From: Candidatus Woesearchaeota archaeon
GTDB lineage: Archaea; Nanobdellota; Nanobdellia; Woesearchaeales; SKGA01
Length of the DNA: 43,595 nucleotides
Assembly: GCA_016926395.1 (NCBI GenBank)
Contig: JAFGOT010000012.1
Coordinates: 1-43,595, forward strand
Direction of reading: 5' to 3'
The notes under the pieces are model-generated. The model was not told the DNA's origin. It saw only the letters and a list, made by a program, of their open reading frames with translations, and made no database searches. Below are positions 1-9,893 of the stretch, piece by piece. Each line of letters begins with the position of its first letter. The first letter of the stretch is position 1. Both the position numbers and the translations under genes were made by a program.

Positions 1-172
1 AATAATACGTGGTGCTAGACAATGAAAAACAAAAAAAGTTTTTCAAGCCTTGCACAACACAGGTAAAACATAATGAATGACAAACTAATAATACGTGGTG
101 CTAGACAATGAAAAACAAAAAAAGTTTTTCAAGCCTTGCACAACACAGGTAAAACATAATGAATGACAAATT
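1..172. repeat. Two tandem copies of an 86-bp unit (1-86, 87-172) ending at the uvrA start
   Basis: aataatacgtggtgctagacaatgaaaaac...gaatgacaaa(c/t)t occurs twice; the units differ only near the last bases. Confidence 0.9.
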
Positions 173-2945
173 AATAGTGCGTGGTGCAAGAGAACACAAT
201 TTGCAAAACATAGACATCACTTTACCTAGAGATAAATTTATTGTAATTACAGGCCTTAGTGGGAGTGGAAAGTCAACACTCGCATTTGACACCATATATG
301 CAGAAGGTCAAAGAAGATATGTTGAATCATTATCAGCATACGCTCGTCAATTTCTAAACTTAATGAACAAACCAGATGTTGATAACATAGAAGGTTTAAG
401 TCCGGCAATTTCTATTGAACAAAAAACAACTAGTAAAAATCCTCGATCAACAGTTGGAACAGTAACAGAAATTTATGATTATTTAAGATTATTATTTGCG
501 CGTGTTGGAGTTCCACACTGCCCTGAACACAAAACCCCAATAAAAAGACAATCAGCATCTAGCATAAAAAATCAGATTATAAAAAAGTATAATGGAAAAG
601 AAGTTGGAATATTTGCTCCTGTAATAAGACATAAAAAAGGAACATATGAAACACTCCTAAAAGAATTTTACGACCAAGGATATCTACAAGCAGAAGTTGA
701 TGGAAAACCACACCCTACAGATGAAGAAATAAAACTTGATAGATACAAACAACACGATATTAGCATTCTAATCGACATAATAACAGTCAGCGAAGATGAA
801 AGCGATAGAATACTTGAAGCAGTAGAAGGAGCACTAAAACTTGCAAATGGCCTTGTAAAAGTTGAGAAAGATACATATAGTGAACACATGGCATGTAGTA
901 AGTGCGGTTATTCTCTTGAAGAACTTCAACCAAGAATGTTCTCATTTAACACACCATACGGTGCATGCGCTAGTTGCACTGGGCTTGGCTTTAAACAAGA
1001 AGTAGATCCAGATTTAGTAATCCCAAATAAGGGACTTAGCATTGCAGAAGGCGCGATTGCAGTCTATAGTAAAATGGACAGTTCTTGGAGAGGACAACAA
1101 CTAGAAGCAGTTGGTAAAAAGTTTGGATTTAATCTTTGGACACCAATAAAAAAAATGTCAAAGAAACAACTTGACGTTCTGCTTTATGGAACGGATGAAG
1201 AAATCAAAGCAACATGGAGCACGGGCGCTACAATGAATTTCGAAAATGGATGGGAAGGAGTAATCCCTCAAACCATGAGACTTTACATGCAAACAGAATC
1301 CGATTATAGACGAAAAGAACTTGAAAAATTTATGCAACAACTTCCTTGTCCAACATGTCATGGTAAAAGATTAAATGAAAAAATACTAGCAGTATCAATC
1401 GATAAGAAAAACATAATTGATGTTACAGATTTAAGTGTTGAAAAAGCACTAACATGGTTTAAAGGACTTGAATTCGCGGTTGATGAAAAACAAATAGCAA
1501 CACCAATACTAAAAGAAATAATTTCGCGATTAACATTTCTATCAAATGTCGGCCTTAGCTACCTAACATTATCAAGAAATGCAGGAACACTATCAGGCGG
1601 CGAAGCACAAAGAATTAGACTTGCAACACAAATAGGTGCAAACCTAACAGGAGTATTATACGTTCTTGATGAACCAAGTATAGGACTTCACCAAAGAGAT
1701 AATAACAAATTAATCAAGACACTTCACAAATTAAGAGATTTAGGAAACACATTAATAGTTGTTGAACATGATGAAGATACAATTGAATCAGCAGACCATG
1801 TTGTAGATATAGGACCTGGAGCAGGAATTCATGGCGGAAAAATAATCGCGCAAGGAACACCTCAAGATATTAAAGATTGTACTCAATCACTCACAGGACA
1901 ATACTTAAGCGGTAAGAAAAAAATAAGTTATAGACCAAAACGTCGAGAACCAAAAGGATGGTTTATGATTAAAGGCGCACAAGAAAATAACTTAAAAAAT
2001 ATTGATGTGATGTTTCCAACAGGAGTTATGACGCTCGTAACAGGAGTTAGTGGAAGTGGAAAATCAACACTGGTTCACCAAATTCTCTACAAAGGACTTG
2101 TAAAAGAAATCCACGGCACGAGAGTAAATCCGGGAAAACACAAAAGCATAGAAGGAGCTCATAGCTTTGAAAAAGTAATAATCATCGATCAATCGCCAAT
2201 TGGAAAAACCCCAAGAAGCAATCCTGCAACATACACAAAAGTATTTGATGATATAAGAACACTATTTGCGATGACAACAGAAGCAAAAGTTAGAGGATAT
2301 CAAGTTGGAAGATTCTCATTTAACGTAAAAGGCGGAAGATGCGAGAAATGTGCAGGCGAGGGAGAAATCAAGATAGAAATGAATTTCTTACCAGATGTTT
2401 TTGTAGAATGTGATGAATGTAAAGGGCACAGATATAATAAAGAAACATTAGAAGTAAAATATAAAGGAAAAAGCATCGCAGAAGTTTTAGAAACAAGCGT
2501 TGATGAAGCACTTCCATTCTTTGAAAATATTCCTTCAATAAAAAGAAAACTCCAGACATTAGTTGATGTTGGTCTTGGATATTTAAAATTAGGACAAAGC
2601 TCAAACACCCTATCAGGCGGAGAAAGTCAAAGAATTAAGCTGACAAGAGAATTGTCTAAACGAGGAAACGATAAGACACTTTACATCCTTGATGAACCAA
2701 CAACAGGACTACATTTTCATGATATAAACAACTTACTTAAAGTGCTTAACAGATTAGTTGATCAAGGAAGCACGATGATTATAATCGAACACAACCTTGA
2801 CATAATAAAAAACGCAGATTGGGTGGTGGATTTAGGACCAGAAGGAGGAGAACATGGCGGAGAAGTCATTGCATCTGGAACTCCTGAAGAAATAGCTAAG
2901 TCTAAAAAAAGCCACACAGCCAAATTCTTAAAAAAAGTTCTTTAG
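159..2945 (+). CDS. uvrA: Excinuclease ABC subunit A
   Basis: Two ABC ATPase halves (GLSGSGKSTLAFDTIYAEGQRRYVESLSAYARQF; GVSGSGKSTL), LSGGEAQRIRLA and LSGGESQRIKL signatures, CxxC zinc motifs. Confidence 0.97.
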   Translation: MNDKLIVRGAREHNLQNIDITLPRDKFIVITGLSGSGKSTLAFDTIYAEGQRRYVESLSAYARQFLNLMNKPDVDNIEGLSPAISIEQKTTSKNPRSTVGTVTEIYDYLRLLFARVGVPHCPEHKTPIKRQSASSIKNQIIKKYNGKEVGIFAPVIRHKKGTYETLLKEFYDQGYLQAEVDGKPHPTDEEIKLDRYKQHDISILIDIITVSEDESDRILEAVEGALKLANGLVKVEKDTYSEHMACSKCGYSLEELQPRMFSFNTPYGACASCTGLGFKQEVDPDLVIPNKGLSIAEGAIAVYSKMDSSWRGQQLEAVGKKFGFNLWTPIKKMSKKQLDVLLYGTDEEIKATWSTGATMNFENGWEGVIPQTMRLYMQTESDYRRKELEKFMQQLPCPTCHGKRLNEKILAVSIDKKNIIDVTDLSVEKALTWFKGLEFAVDEKQIATPILKEIISRLTFLSNVGLSYLTLSRNAGTLSGGEAQRIRLATQIGANLTGVLYVLDEPSIGLHQRDNNKLIKTLHKLRDLGNTLIVVEHDEDTIESADHVVDIGPGAGIHGGKIIAQGTPQDIKDCTQSLTGQYLSGKKKISYRPKRREPKGWFMIKGAQENNLKNIDVMFPTGVMTLVTGVSGSGKSTLVHQILYKGLVKEIHGTRVNPGKHKSIEGAHSFEKVIIIDQSPIGKTPRSNPATYTKVFDDIRTLFAMTTEAKVRGYQVGRFSFNVKGGRCEKCAGEGEIKIEMNFLPDVFVECDECKGHRYNKETLEVKYKGKSIAEVLETSVDEALPFFENIPSIKRKLQTLVDVGLGYLKLGQSSNTLSGGESQRIKLTRELSKRGNDKTLYILDEPTTGLHFHDINNLLKVLNRLVDQGSTMIIIEHNLDIIKNADWVVDLGPEGGEHGGEVIASGTPEEIAKSKKSHTAKFLKKVL

Positions 2946-2980
2946 AAAGATTTATCAAGTTTTGATTTCTGTAAAACAAC

Positions 2981-3502
2981 ATGGAAGAAGTAGAAGTAAA
3001 AATATTAGAAGTTGATAGACCTAAATGTGAAAAAATACTCCTTGATTTAGGAGCGGAGAAAATATTTGAAGGCACTATAAAGACAGTGGCTTTTGATAAT
3101 GGAAATAAAACACTAACAACAGATAAACAATTCATAAGACTTCGAAAAGAAAATGAAAAAAACGTTTTAGGCTTTAAAGGAAGAATAAAAAACAAAGAAG
3201 CCAAAGTGATGGAAGAGATAGAAACCGAAGTTGGCGATTTTGATAAAACAGTACAAATTCTTGAAAGGGTTGGGTTCACAATATGGACTCAAAATACAAA
3301 AGACAGAATTAGCTACAAACTAGAAGGAGTGAGATTCGATTTTGATAAATATAATGAAGAATACTCATACATCCCTGAATTTTTAGAGATTGAAGGAGAA
3401 AATATTGAAGTTATCAGAAAGTATGCAAAAATTCTTGGATTTGAAGATGAAGAACTTAAACCATGGGGATTTGGAAAACTCAATAATAAATATAAATCTT
3501 AG
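2981..3502 (+). CDS. CYTH-domain protein (class IV adenylate cyclase / CyaB-like)
   Basis: N-terminal EVEVKIL, LRKEN.., alternating charged residues, and FLEIEGE near the C-terminus. Confidence 0.8.
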   Translation: MEEVEVKILEVDRPKCEKILLDLGAEKIFEGTIKTVAFDNGNKTLTTDKQFIRLRKENEKNVLGFKGRIKNKEAKVMEEIETEVGDFDKTVQILERVGFTIWTQNTKDRISYKLEGVRFDFDKYNEEYSYIPEFLEIEGENIEVIRKYAKILGFEDEELKPWGFGKLNNKYKS

Positions 3503-3539
3503 AAAATATTAAATAATAATAATTTTAGAAAGGGATATT

Positions 3540-3926
3540 ATGGATAGATTAATTACTGAATTTGAACTTGAAGCTAGCAGATGTATTCACCAAGTCCTTA
3601 ATGAAAATCTTCTCGGGCAAGAAAATGGAAATTATCCTCGATTTAAAGAACAACATATGAGGGTTATGATTAGAGAGGATTTTGAACATCATTTGCTTCG
3701 GGCAATACACAACCCAAGACTAAAAGAAACCATAGAAGAACACCAACTTAACCAAAAAGATTTTGAAATGATTCTAAAACAACTAAAAGCACACCTAGGA
3801 CCTCTTTTAAAAACTAAACTAAAACGTGAAAAAGATGAATTTAATGTTGAAAACTACATCAAAGACCAAAACGCAATAATAAAGGTTCAGTTAAACAGGT
3901 ATTTAAACACAGTGAATAAAGCTTAG
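3540..3926 (+). CDS. Hypothetical protein
   Basis: Intact 128-aa ORF in the uvrA-side operon direction. Confidence 0.6.
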   Translation: MDRLITEFELEASRCIHQVLNENLLGQENGNYPRFKEQHMRVMIREDFEHHLLRAIHNPRLKETIEEHQLNQKDFEMILKQLKAHLGPLLKTKLKREKDEFNVENYIKDQNAIIKVQLNRYLNTVNKA

Positions 3927-3961
3927 AAAGGTATAAAAGTCAATAAAGCATTCTATTTTTT

Positions 3962-4333
3962 GTGCAAAACTACAACTATAACAAAGAAGAAACTTATTTT
4001 TCTATAATTAAAGATAAATTTGAAAGCCTAGAGAGGGTTAAAAAACTTCGAGCATATCAAAAACACCATCCTTGGGCAAAAGTTAGATATTTAGCAATAG
4101 GGTATGCACTTTGGTGGGGATTAAAAATTGGCGCTGTAGCATATGGACCTACAATAATTGACAACATAAAAGACAATTTAAATAAAGACGCTAGAAAAGA
4201 AAAATTAGAACAAACAATAGATAGCATGCAAATAAACAACAACGAATTCTCAGAACAATTTATGATAAAACCAGATACAACAATAGAAGAAAAAATAAAA
4301 AGATACGAGTCATTAGAAAGTCTAATTGAATAG
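3962..4333 (+). CDS. Hypothetical protein with one hydrophobic segment (GTG start)
   Basis: 123-aa ORF, YLAIGYALWWGLKIGAVAYG segment. Confidence 0.5.
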   Translation: MQNYNYNKEETYFSIIKDKFESLERVKKLRAYQKHHPWAKVRYLAIGYALWWGLKIGAVAYGPTIIDNIKDNLNKDARKEKLEQTIDSMQINNNEFSEQFMIKPDTTIEEKIKRYESLESLIE

Positions 4334-5026
4334 ACTCATTATGCTAAGAGCAGTGTGCAAGAAACCAACCTTTATCATCCTACCAAAAGAAGTTCCAACA
4401 AATTTAATATCGCCACTTCGTTTTAATTCTCTATAAGTTTCCATTGGATAATCAGAACTTGTTAATTGCTCAATAGCAGCAATCCCACTGACATGAAGTT
4501 CATATTCAGGATAATCAACAGCACCACATTCAATAGTAGTAATTTTCTTATCTTCAAGTTTTAGATATGCAACAGGAGTTCCATTAAGATAAAAATTAAA
4601 ACTATCATAAGTAAAAGGAATATAGCTAGGAAGCTCTAAACCAATTAAATCATTCTCTTCAGTTAAAAATGAACAAAGACTAGCACCAACTAAAGTGTTA
4701 AATATCGAGCTAACATTGGAGTTTTCTTCTAAAGCTGACAAATTTACATCACTAACATCAACTTCCGCCATAATATCTTCCCAAGCAGAAGGAGGAATAG
4801 CATCCAAATCACAATCAGTAGCTAAAGGAGCAATAGCAGCTAAGTTTTCATCAGTTAATTTGCCACTTTCAAGAAGCTGAGTTACCTGCATAGACTCCTC
4901 GGGAGTTAAGTTACAATGAGCAAGAACGTCTTCTCCAACGGCTAAAACGCCTGGAATGATAGCAACTAATAATAAAAACCAAATAAACAATTTTTGTGAC
5001 ATAAACAAATTACTAAGAATGAACAT
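4322..5026 (-). CDS. Hypothetical secreted protein
   Basis: N-terminal signal-peptide-like segment (LFIWFLLLVAIIPGVLAVG). Confidence 0.6.
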   Translation of the reverse strand: MFILSNLFMSQKLFIWFLLLVAIIPGVLAVGEDVLAHCNLTPEESMQVTQLLESGKLTDENLAAIAPLATDCDLDAIPPSAWEDIMAEVDVSDVNLSALEENSNVSSIFNTLVGASLCSFLTEENDLIGLELPSYIPFTYDSFNFYLNGTPVAYLKLEDKKITTIECGAVDYPEYELHVSGIAAIEQLTSSDYPMETYRELKRSGDIKFVGTSFGRMIKVGFLHTALSIMSLFN

Positions 5027-5079
5027 TTATAAATTTAACTTAGGAAAGTTTAAATGCAAACTAAAAGTTAAGAATCTAT

Positions 5080-6660
5080 ATGAAAGCACCTTTCGACTTG
5101 ACAAAGATAAGCGATAAGCCAGGATGTTATATTTACAAAGACATAACTGACACAATAATCTATGTTGGAAAGGCAAAAAATCTTAAAAAAAGAGTATCAA
5201 GTTATTTCTCTAAAAATTACTTAGATCTTAAAACAGCACAATTAGTTGAGAATATAAAAAGTGTAGAGACAATAATAACAAAGAACGAAGTTGAAGCACT
5301 TCTTTTAGAATCTAATCTTATACGACAACATAAACCAAGATACAATATTGATTTAAAATATGGGATGAGATATGCATGGATTGTTCTAACAAACGAAGAA
5401 TATCCTCGATTAATAACAGCAAGAAGTAGAAATCTAGACGGAGAATATTTTGGACCATTTGTTAGCGGAAACCTCAGACGAGTACTTCTTGATGTCCTGC
5501 GTAAAAAATTCTACATACGAACATGTCGTGTTCTTCCAAAAAAACCATGTCTTAGATATCACATCGGAGTATGTAAAGCACCGTGTGTTAAAAAACAAAC
5601 ACAAAAAGAATACGAAGAAAACGTAGAACAGGTAAGAACATATCTTCGAGGGAAGAATAAAGAACTCATAAAAGACTTGCAAAAACAGATGAAAGAAGCC
5701 GCTGCAAAAACAAACTTTGAATTGGCAAAAATACATAAAGAACAAATTGATTCACTAGAATACTTACAAAATCAAATGCTCGTTGAAAACTCCAGACTTG
5801 AAGAACAAGATGTTATTAACTACAAAAAATACACATCACAAAAAGATAACAAAGATTACGTAGAAGTAATAGTGTTTGGATTTAGACGAGGAGTCTTGTC
5901 GCAAAAACAAACATTCACAATAGCAGATGAAGAAAATGCACTTGAAGAGTTCATAAAAAGATTCTATGAAGTTGAAAAACCACCAAGTGAAATAATAATC
6001 CCTCATGAAATAGAAGATAATAGTTTAGAAAAATACTTAGAAGAAATATCAGGACACAAAGTCAGCTTAACCATCCCTCAAAGAGGGATGAAAAAAGAAC
6101 TATTAGAGTTAGTTGATAAAAACATTGATGAAGAAATAAGCTACGCAGAAAGTTTAGCCTTTGAAATAAAAGACAATCTAAATCTTGAGAAACCTGTTAG
6201 AACGATAGAATGTTTTGACATCTCACACTTAGGCGGAACAAACACCGTAGCATCAATGGTTCATTTCAAAGACGGCAAACCAGTAAAAAGCAAATACAGA
6301 AAGTTTAAGATACAAACAGTAGAGGGAATAGATGACTTTAGATCAATGAACGAAGTTATTACAAGACGATACTCCCGTTTGAAAAAAGAAAAAAGAGAAT
6401 ACCCAGATTTAATACTCATTGATGGAGGATCTCAACAAGTAGCATTTGCAAAAAAAGCACTCGATGCAATCGGTGTAAATATTCCAATGGTTGGACTTGC
6501 TAAAAAGTTTGAAGAAATATATTTTCCAGACAAAAAAGACCCAATAAGATTTGATAAAAATTCAAACATGATGAAGGTGTTCATAAATGCAAGAGATGAA
6601 ACACACAGGTTTGGAGTAACATTTCAAAGAAGTTTACGCTCAAAAGAGCTTAAAAAGTAA
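5080..6660 (+). CDS. uvrC: Excinuclease ABC subunit C, lacking a C-terminal HhH region
   Basis: GIY-YIG start (KPGCYIYKDITDTIIYVGKAKNLKKRVSSYF), UVR-like segment, RNase H-like endonuclease part (ECFDISHLGGTNTVASMVHF ... LILIDGGSQQV ... ARDETHRFGVTFQR). Confidence 0.96.
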   Translation: MKAPFDLTKISDKPGCYIYKDITDTIIYVGKAKNLKKRVSSYFSKNYLDLKTAQLVENIKSVETIITKNEVEALLLESNLIRQHKPRYNIDLKYGMRYAWIVLTNEEYPRLITARSRNLDGEYFGPFVSGNLRRVLLDVLRKKFYIRTCRVLPKKPCLRYHIGVCKAPCVKKQTQKEYEENVEQVRTYLRGKNKELIKDLQKQMKEAAAKTNFELAKIHKEQIDSLEYLQNQMLVENSRLEEQDVINYKKYTSQKDNKDYVEVIVFGFRRGVLSQKQTFTIADEENALEEFIKRFYEVEKPPSEIIIPHEIEDNSLEKYLEEISGHKVSLTIPQRGMKKELLELVDKNIDEEISYAESLAFEIKDNLNLEKPVRTIECFDISHLGGTNTVASMVHFKDGKPVKSKYRKFKIQTVEGIDDFRSMNEVITRRYSRLKKEKREYPDLILIDGGSQQVAFAKKALDAIGVNIPMVGLAKKFEEIYFPDKKDPIRFDKNSNMMKVFINARDETHRFGVTFQRSLRSKELKK

Positions 6661-6719
6661 AATAAGGCTTTTTAAGTCGTTCTAAAAGTTTAATAATTAG
6701 TTTATCTATAAGTAATAAT

Positions 6720-6983
6720 ATGAGCGGGGAAGATTTAAGACCCGCTAGTGAATGGGAACCCCCCGCAGGAATGATGATAGCGGGCACCGTACTTTTGGCT
6801 GCAGGCATATCCAACAGCACCACGGGGGTGTGCTGTATCGGATTGTTAATGATACTGATAGCTATTTTCTGGCTTCTAAAAATAAGAATGAAAAAACTAG
6901 ACCCAAATGTGAAAGAATTATCTCCAAGAAACGATTTAGAACAAAGAGATAAACACAGCCATAGCAGCAGGATTAGTGAGTAA
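6720..6983 (+). CDS. Small membrane protein, hypothetical
   Basis: Two hydrophobic helices in an 87-aa ORF. Confidence 0.45.
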   Translation: MSGEDLRPASEWEPPAGMMIAGTVLLAAGISNSTTGVCCIGLLMILIAIFWLLKIRMKKLDPNVKELSPRNDLEQRDKHSHSSRISE

Positions 6984-7106
6984 ACAAAAAACTAATTGAT
7001 AAATGAGTTAACAATCAACTTAAAAGAATCTTGAAAATTCGGCTTATCAAAAAAAGACCAAAATAAAAGGAAAAACTATAAATAATCTACTGTAAAAAAT
7101 AATAGT

Positions 7107-7580
7107 ATGGAATTAGAAATAGCTAAAAAAACAGACATAGAAGAACTAAAGCAAATTTGTAACGAGTTTAGCAAACAAGAAGAAGATGATTTGAATATAA
7201 AAGATAAAATAAAAAATCCATATAATACCAAAAAAGGAATAGAATTTATACAAACATATATCACTAAAAGAAATAGAACAGTTTTTATCATAAGAAATAA
7301 AAAGAAAAACATAGTCGCGTTTTTATTTGCAAAAATTAATCCTCCAAAATTTAATTCTAAAAAACCAATAAAAGCAGATTTGACTATGATGTATGTTAAA
7401 GCACATTATCGAAGTAAAGGTCTTGGAAAACAATTAACTGACGAATTTAAAGTTTGGGCAAATAAAAAGGGAGCGGACAAGCTCAATGTTACTCTATGGA
7501 CCCATAACAAAAAAGCAGATAAATTCTACAGACGCGAAGGGTTCAAAACCTCAACCACCACCCTTGAAATGAACAGTTAA
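7107..7580 (+). CDS. GNAT-family N-acetyltransferase
   Basis: VKAHYRSKGLGKQLTDEFKVWANKKGADKLNVTLWTHNKKADKFYRREGFK matches the GNAT A/B motifs. Confidence 0.85.
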   Translation: MELEIAKKTDIEELKQICNEFSKQEEDDLNIKDKIKNPYNTKKGIEFIQTYITKRNRTVFIIRNKKKNIVAFLFAKINPPKFNSKKPIKADLTMMYVKAHYRSKGLGKQLTDEFKVWANKKGADKLNVTLWTHNKKADKFYRREGFKTSTTTLEMNS

Positions 7581-7581
7581 G

Positions 7582-8382
7582 TTAAGCAATCATAACAGAC
7601 TGATCGCCCTTCTCATCAAGACGATCTAAACCAGAACGAAAAATAAGTCTGCTTGAATAATCATCAGGAACACAACGATACTGCGGATTATCAATAGGTT
7701 CGCTGCCCGTTGTTTCATAAGCCTTAACACAATTACAAGAATCACTAGACTTAGTGCAAACATCCCAAGAAGAAATAATTTCTTTATCGTAGCGAGGAAT
7801 ACAAAGTTTAACACCTATTTGAGTCATGTACTCATCAAAATTATTTGGACAAATATCAACGCAAATACCGCCAGTATCATTTGCAAATTTGACAGGATCA
7901 AAACCCTTAGCAGGTTCACCACTACAAACAACAAAAGAAATTTCCTCGCAAGAGCCAGAATAATAATTCATAGCACCACTAGAGCAGGCAGAACAACCAT
8001 TACCATAAGTTTTAGCATCAACACTAGGACAAGGAGCTTTAATACAACGAATACCATTATCAACTAAACCACAAACTGGAAAGTATTCCATCGTGCAAGC
8101 TTGAGCATCTTTTTCTTGCTCAGAGCAAACATGAAACTCAGGTTTTAAAACAATTTGGTCATCAGATCCAGGAAGAATGTCACCATCAGAAATATTATTT
8201 ATGTCTTCAACAAAAGTTTGTCCATCAGCAGAGCATTGACGAGGATAACTTTCCATAACAGGATTACCAGCCAAAACACAATCATCAAAGGTAGATATAA
8301 CAGGTTTCTCAACAGGAGCGCTTTGAGAACAAGCAGTGAAAACAACAGCAAAGATAGTTAAAATGATTAAAGCGAGTTTCAT
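7582..8382 (-). CDS. Lipoprotein with a Kazal-like Cys-rich domain
   Basis: Lipobox AVVFTAC; CVLAGNPVMESYPRQCSADGQTFVED; CTMEYFPVCG...TYGNGCSACSSGAMNYYSGSC resembles Kazal/follistatin spacing. Confidence 0.65.
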   Translation of the reverse strand: MKLALIILTIFAVVFTACSQSAPVEKPVISTFDDCVLAGNPVMESYPRQCSADGQTFVEDINNISDGDILPGSDDQIVLKPEFHVCSEQEKDAQACTMEYFPVCGLVDNGIRCIKAPCPSVDAKTYGNGCSACSSGAMNYYSGSCEEISFVVCSGEPAKGFDPVKFANDTGGICVDICPNNFDEYMTQIGVKLCIPRYDKEIISSWDVCTKSSDSCNCVKAYETTGSEPIDNPQYRCVPDDYSSRLIFRSGLDRLDEKGDQSVMIA

Positions 8383-8515
8383 GGAGTAAATAATATATTA
8401 AGTTATATTAAAAGGTTTTGAAGACTTCAAAGGGGAATGAAGTGAAACAAATAATGGAAAGTTATCCCATAAAACAAGAACATTTATTTATTTTAATATA
8501 TATTCTCAAAAGTCA

Positions 8516-8968
8516 ATGAAAGTAAAAACACGCAGTCAAATAATAATTGAAATTTTAAAAGATGCTTGCAACAGACCATCTAACCAACTTAAAACGGTTG
8601 AAGAATACATAACACATAAAGAGATAGACTCAGAATATTATGGATTTGGATTTGAAGAATTTAAACAATTAATAAATCAAGGATATTTAGCATATTGGGA
8701 ACCAAATGAAGAAGAAAAATCATTACCAGAACATAAAAAATCCGTTATTGCAACGCCTAAAGCAACAGAACTTATGGAATCTAGACAGAATAGACTCATC
8801 GCAGAAAAGGCAATCACAGTTACAATGTATATAGGTTTAACATCAATATTTGTAGCTGCAGTAGGGAATATGGGCGGAGGCTCAGCCGCTGCATTTGGAG
8901 CAGGATTATTCACATTCATAGGGGGATTAGGATTAATAAAAACAATAAATAACGAGAAAGAAAAATGA
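8516..8968 (+). CDS. wHTH-like N-terminus plus membrane domain, hypothetical
   Basis: 150 aa; N-terminal archaeal wHTH-like region then two hydrophobic helices. Confidence 0.5.
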   Translation: MKVKTRSQIIIEILKDACNRPSNQLKTVEEYITHKEIDSEYYGFGFEEFKQLINQGYLAYWEPNEEEKSLPEHKKSVIATPKATELMESRQNRLIAEKAITVTMYIGLTSIFVAAVGNMGGGSAAAFGAGLFTFIGGLGLIKTINNEKEK

Positions 8969-9246
8969 AATTTAATTTCAAAAAAATCAAGGAAATCGCC
9001 AAAAAAAGTATTCAGAGAAAAAGAACAACAATCAAAGATCAATCAGAACAATTTGTTTATGATATGTTCTTGATTATGGCATTCACAATACCTGCATTCA
9101 TAGCAATAGCGATAGAAGAAGGAACCTATTTATCAATAATACCAATATTCATAATCGCCAGTTTTAACTGGTATTTAATATTTGCAATTCAGCATATAGA
9201 AAAAATAGTGAAAAACGTTTTGGAATACAAATATATATCAAACTAG
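8965..9246 (+). CDS. Two-TM hypothetical protein, overlaps the upstream ORF by 4 bp
   Basis: ATGA-type overlap; hydrophobic helices. Confidence 0.5.
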   Translation: MKFNFKKIKEIAKKSIQRKRTTIKDQSEQFVYDMFLIMAFTIPAFIAIAIEEGTYLSIIPIFIIASFNWYLIFAIQHIEKIVKNVLEYKYISN

Positions 9247-9353
9247 TAGAACGCCAAAAGAAAACACTAGAGCAACAAAAAAACAAATCCAAAATACCTG
9301 TAAGAAAATTAATCTATCAGGCATTCATTCTAATAATCATAATTACGCCTTTA

Positions 9354-9893
9354 ATGATTTTACCAATAATGGTTAACGGATCAATGAATTATCAAAATAG
9401 GGGGGGAATAGCACAAATAAATCAGGGATACAATAACGACAAAATAACAACAAACGAAGAATTCATTGTAAAAATTAACGATCCATTTGATCAAGGATCC
9501 ATTCAAAGATTATTCACAATAACAGGAGTAAAATTAAATCTACCAAACTACGAAGTTTGTTTTGAACAAAAACAAGAATTAAAAAGTAAAGCCAATGCAA
9601 CCACATTTTCAAGCACAATAACAATAAACAACATCAATCACGAGTTAAATTTAACAGATACATATTGTCAAACAATAAACTCTGAAAAAGGATCATTTGA
9701 AATAAAATCAACTTACGATCTCAACAATGAAAACAACATAATTATTACTGAAAATGAACTATATTATAAACCAGATATTTTTATAGACATTAATTGGAGT
9801 AATTTTTTTACAAATGCAATAGTTTTAATATTAGCGTGGTGGGGTTCTTGGTTAATTGTTATTAACATATTCAAAGAATTAAAAATTAATTAA
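9354..9893 (+). CDS. Membrane-anchored hypothetical protein (5' end uncertain)
   Basis: C-terminal TM helix; the reading frame is open upstream of 9354 without ATG/GTG/TTG. Confidence 0.5.
   Translation: MILPIMVNGSMNYQNRGGIAQINQGYNNDKITTNEEFIVKINDPFDQGSIQRLFTITGVKLNLPNYEVCFEQKQELKSKANATTFSSTITINNINHELNLTDTYCQTINSEKGSFEIKSTYDLNNENNIIITENELYYKPDIFIDINWSNFFTNAIVLILAWWGSWLIVINIFKELKIN

Noticed and set aside
2300-2608. Antisense ORFs inside uvrA (also 668-889, 1158-1361, 2368-2604)
   Set aside because: Shadow ORFs opposite a strongly conserved gene; low-complexity translations.
8677-9042. Antisense ORF over 8516-8968 and 8965-9246
   Set aside because: Phe/Ser/Ala-rich shadow; the sense ORFs have coupled starts and stops.
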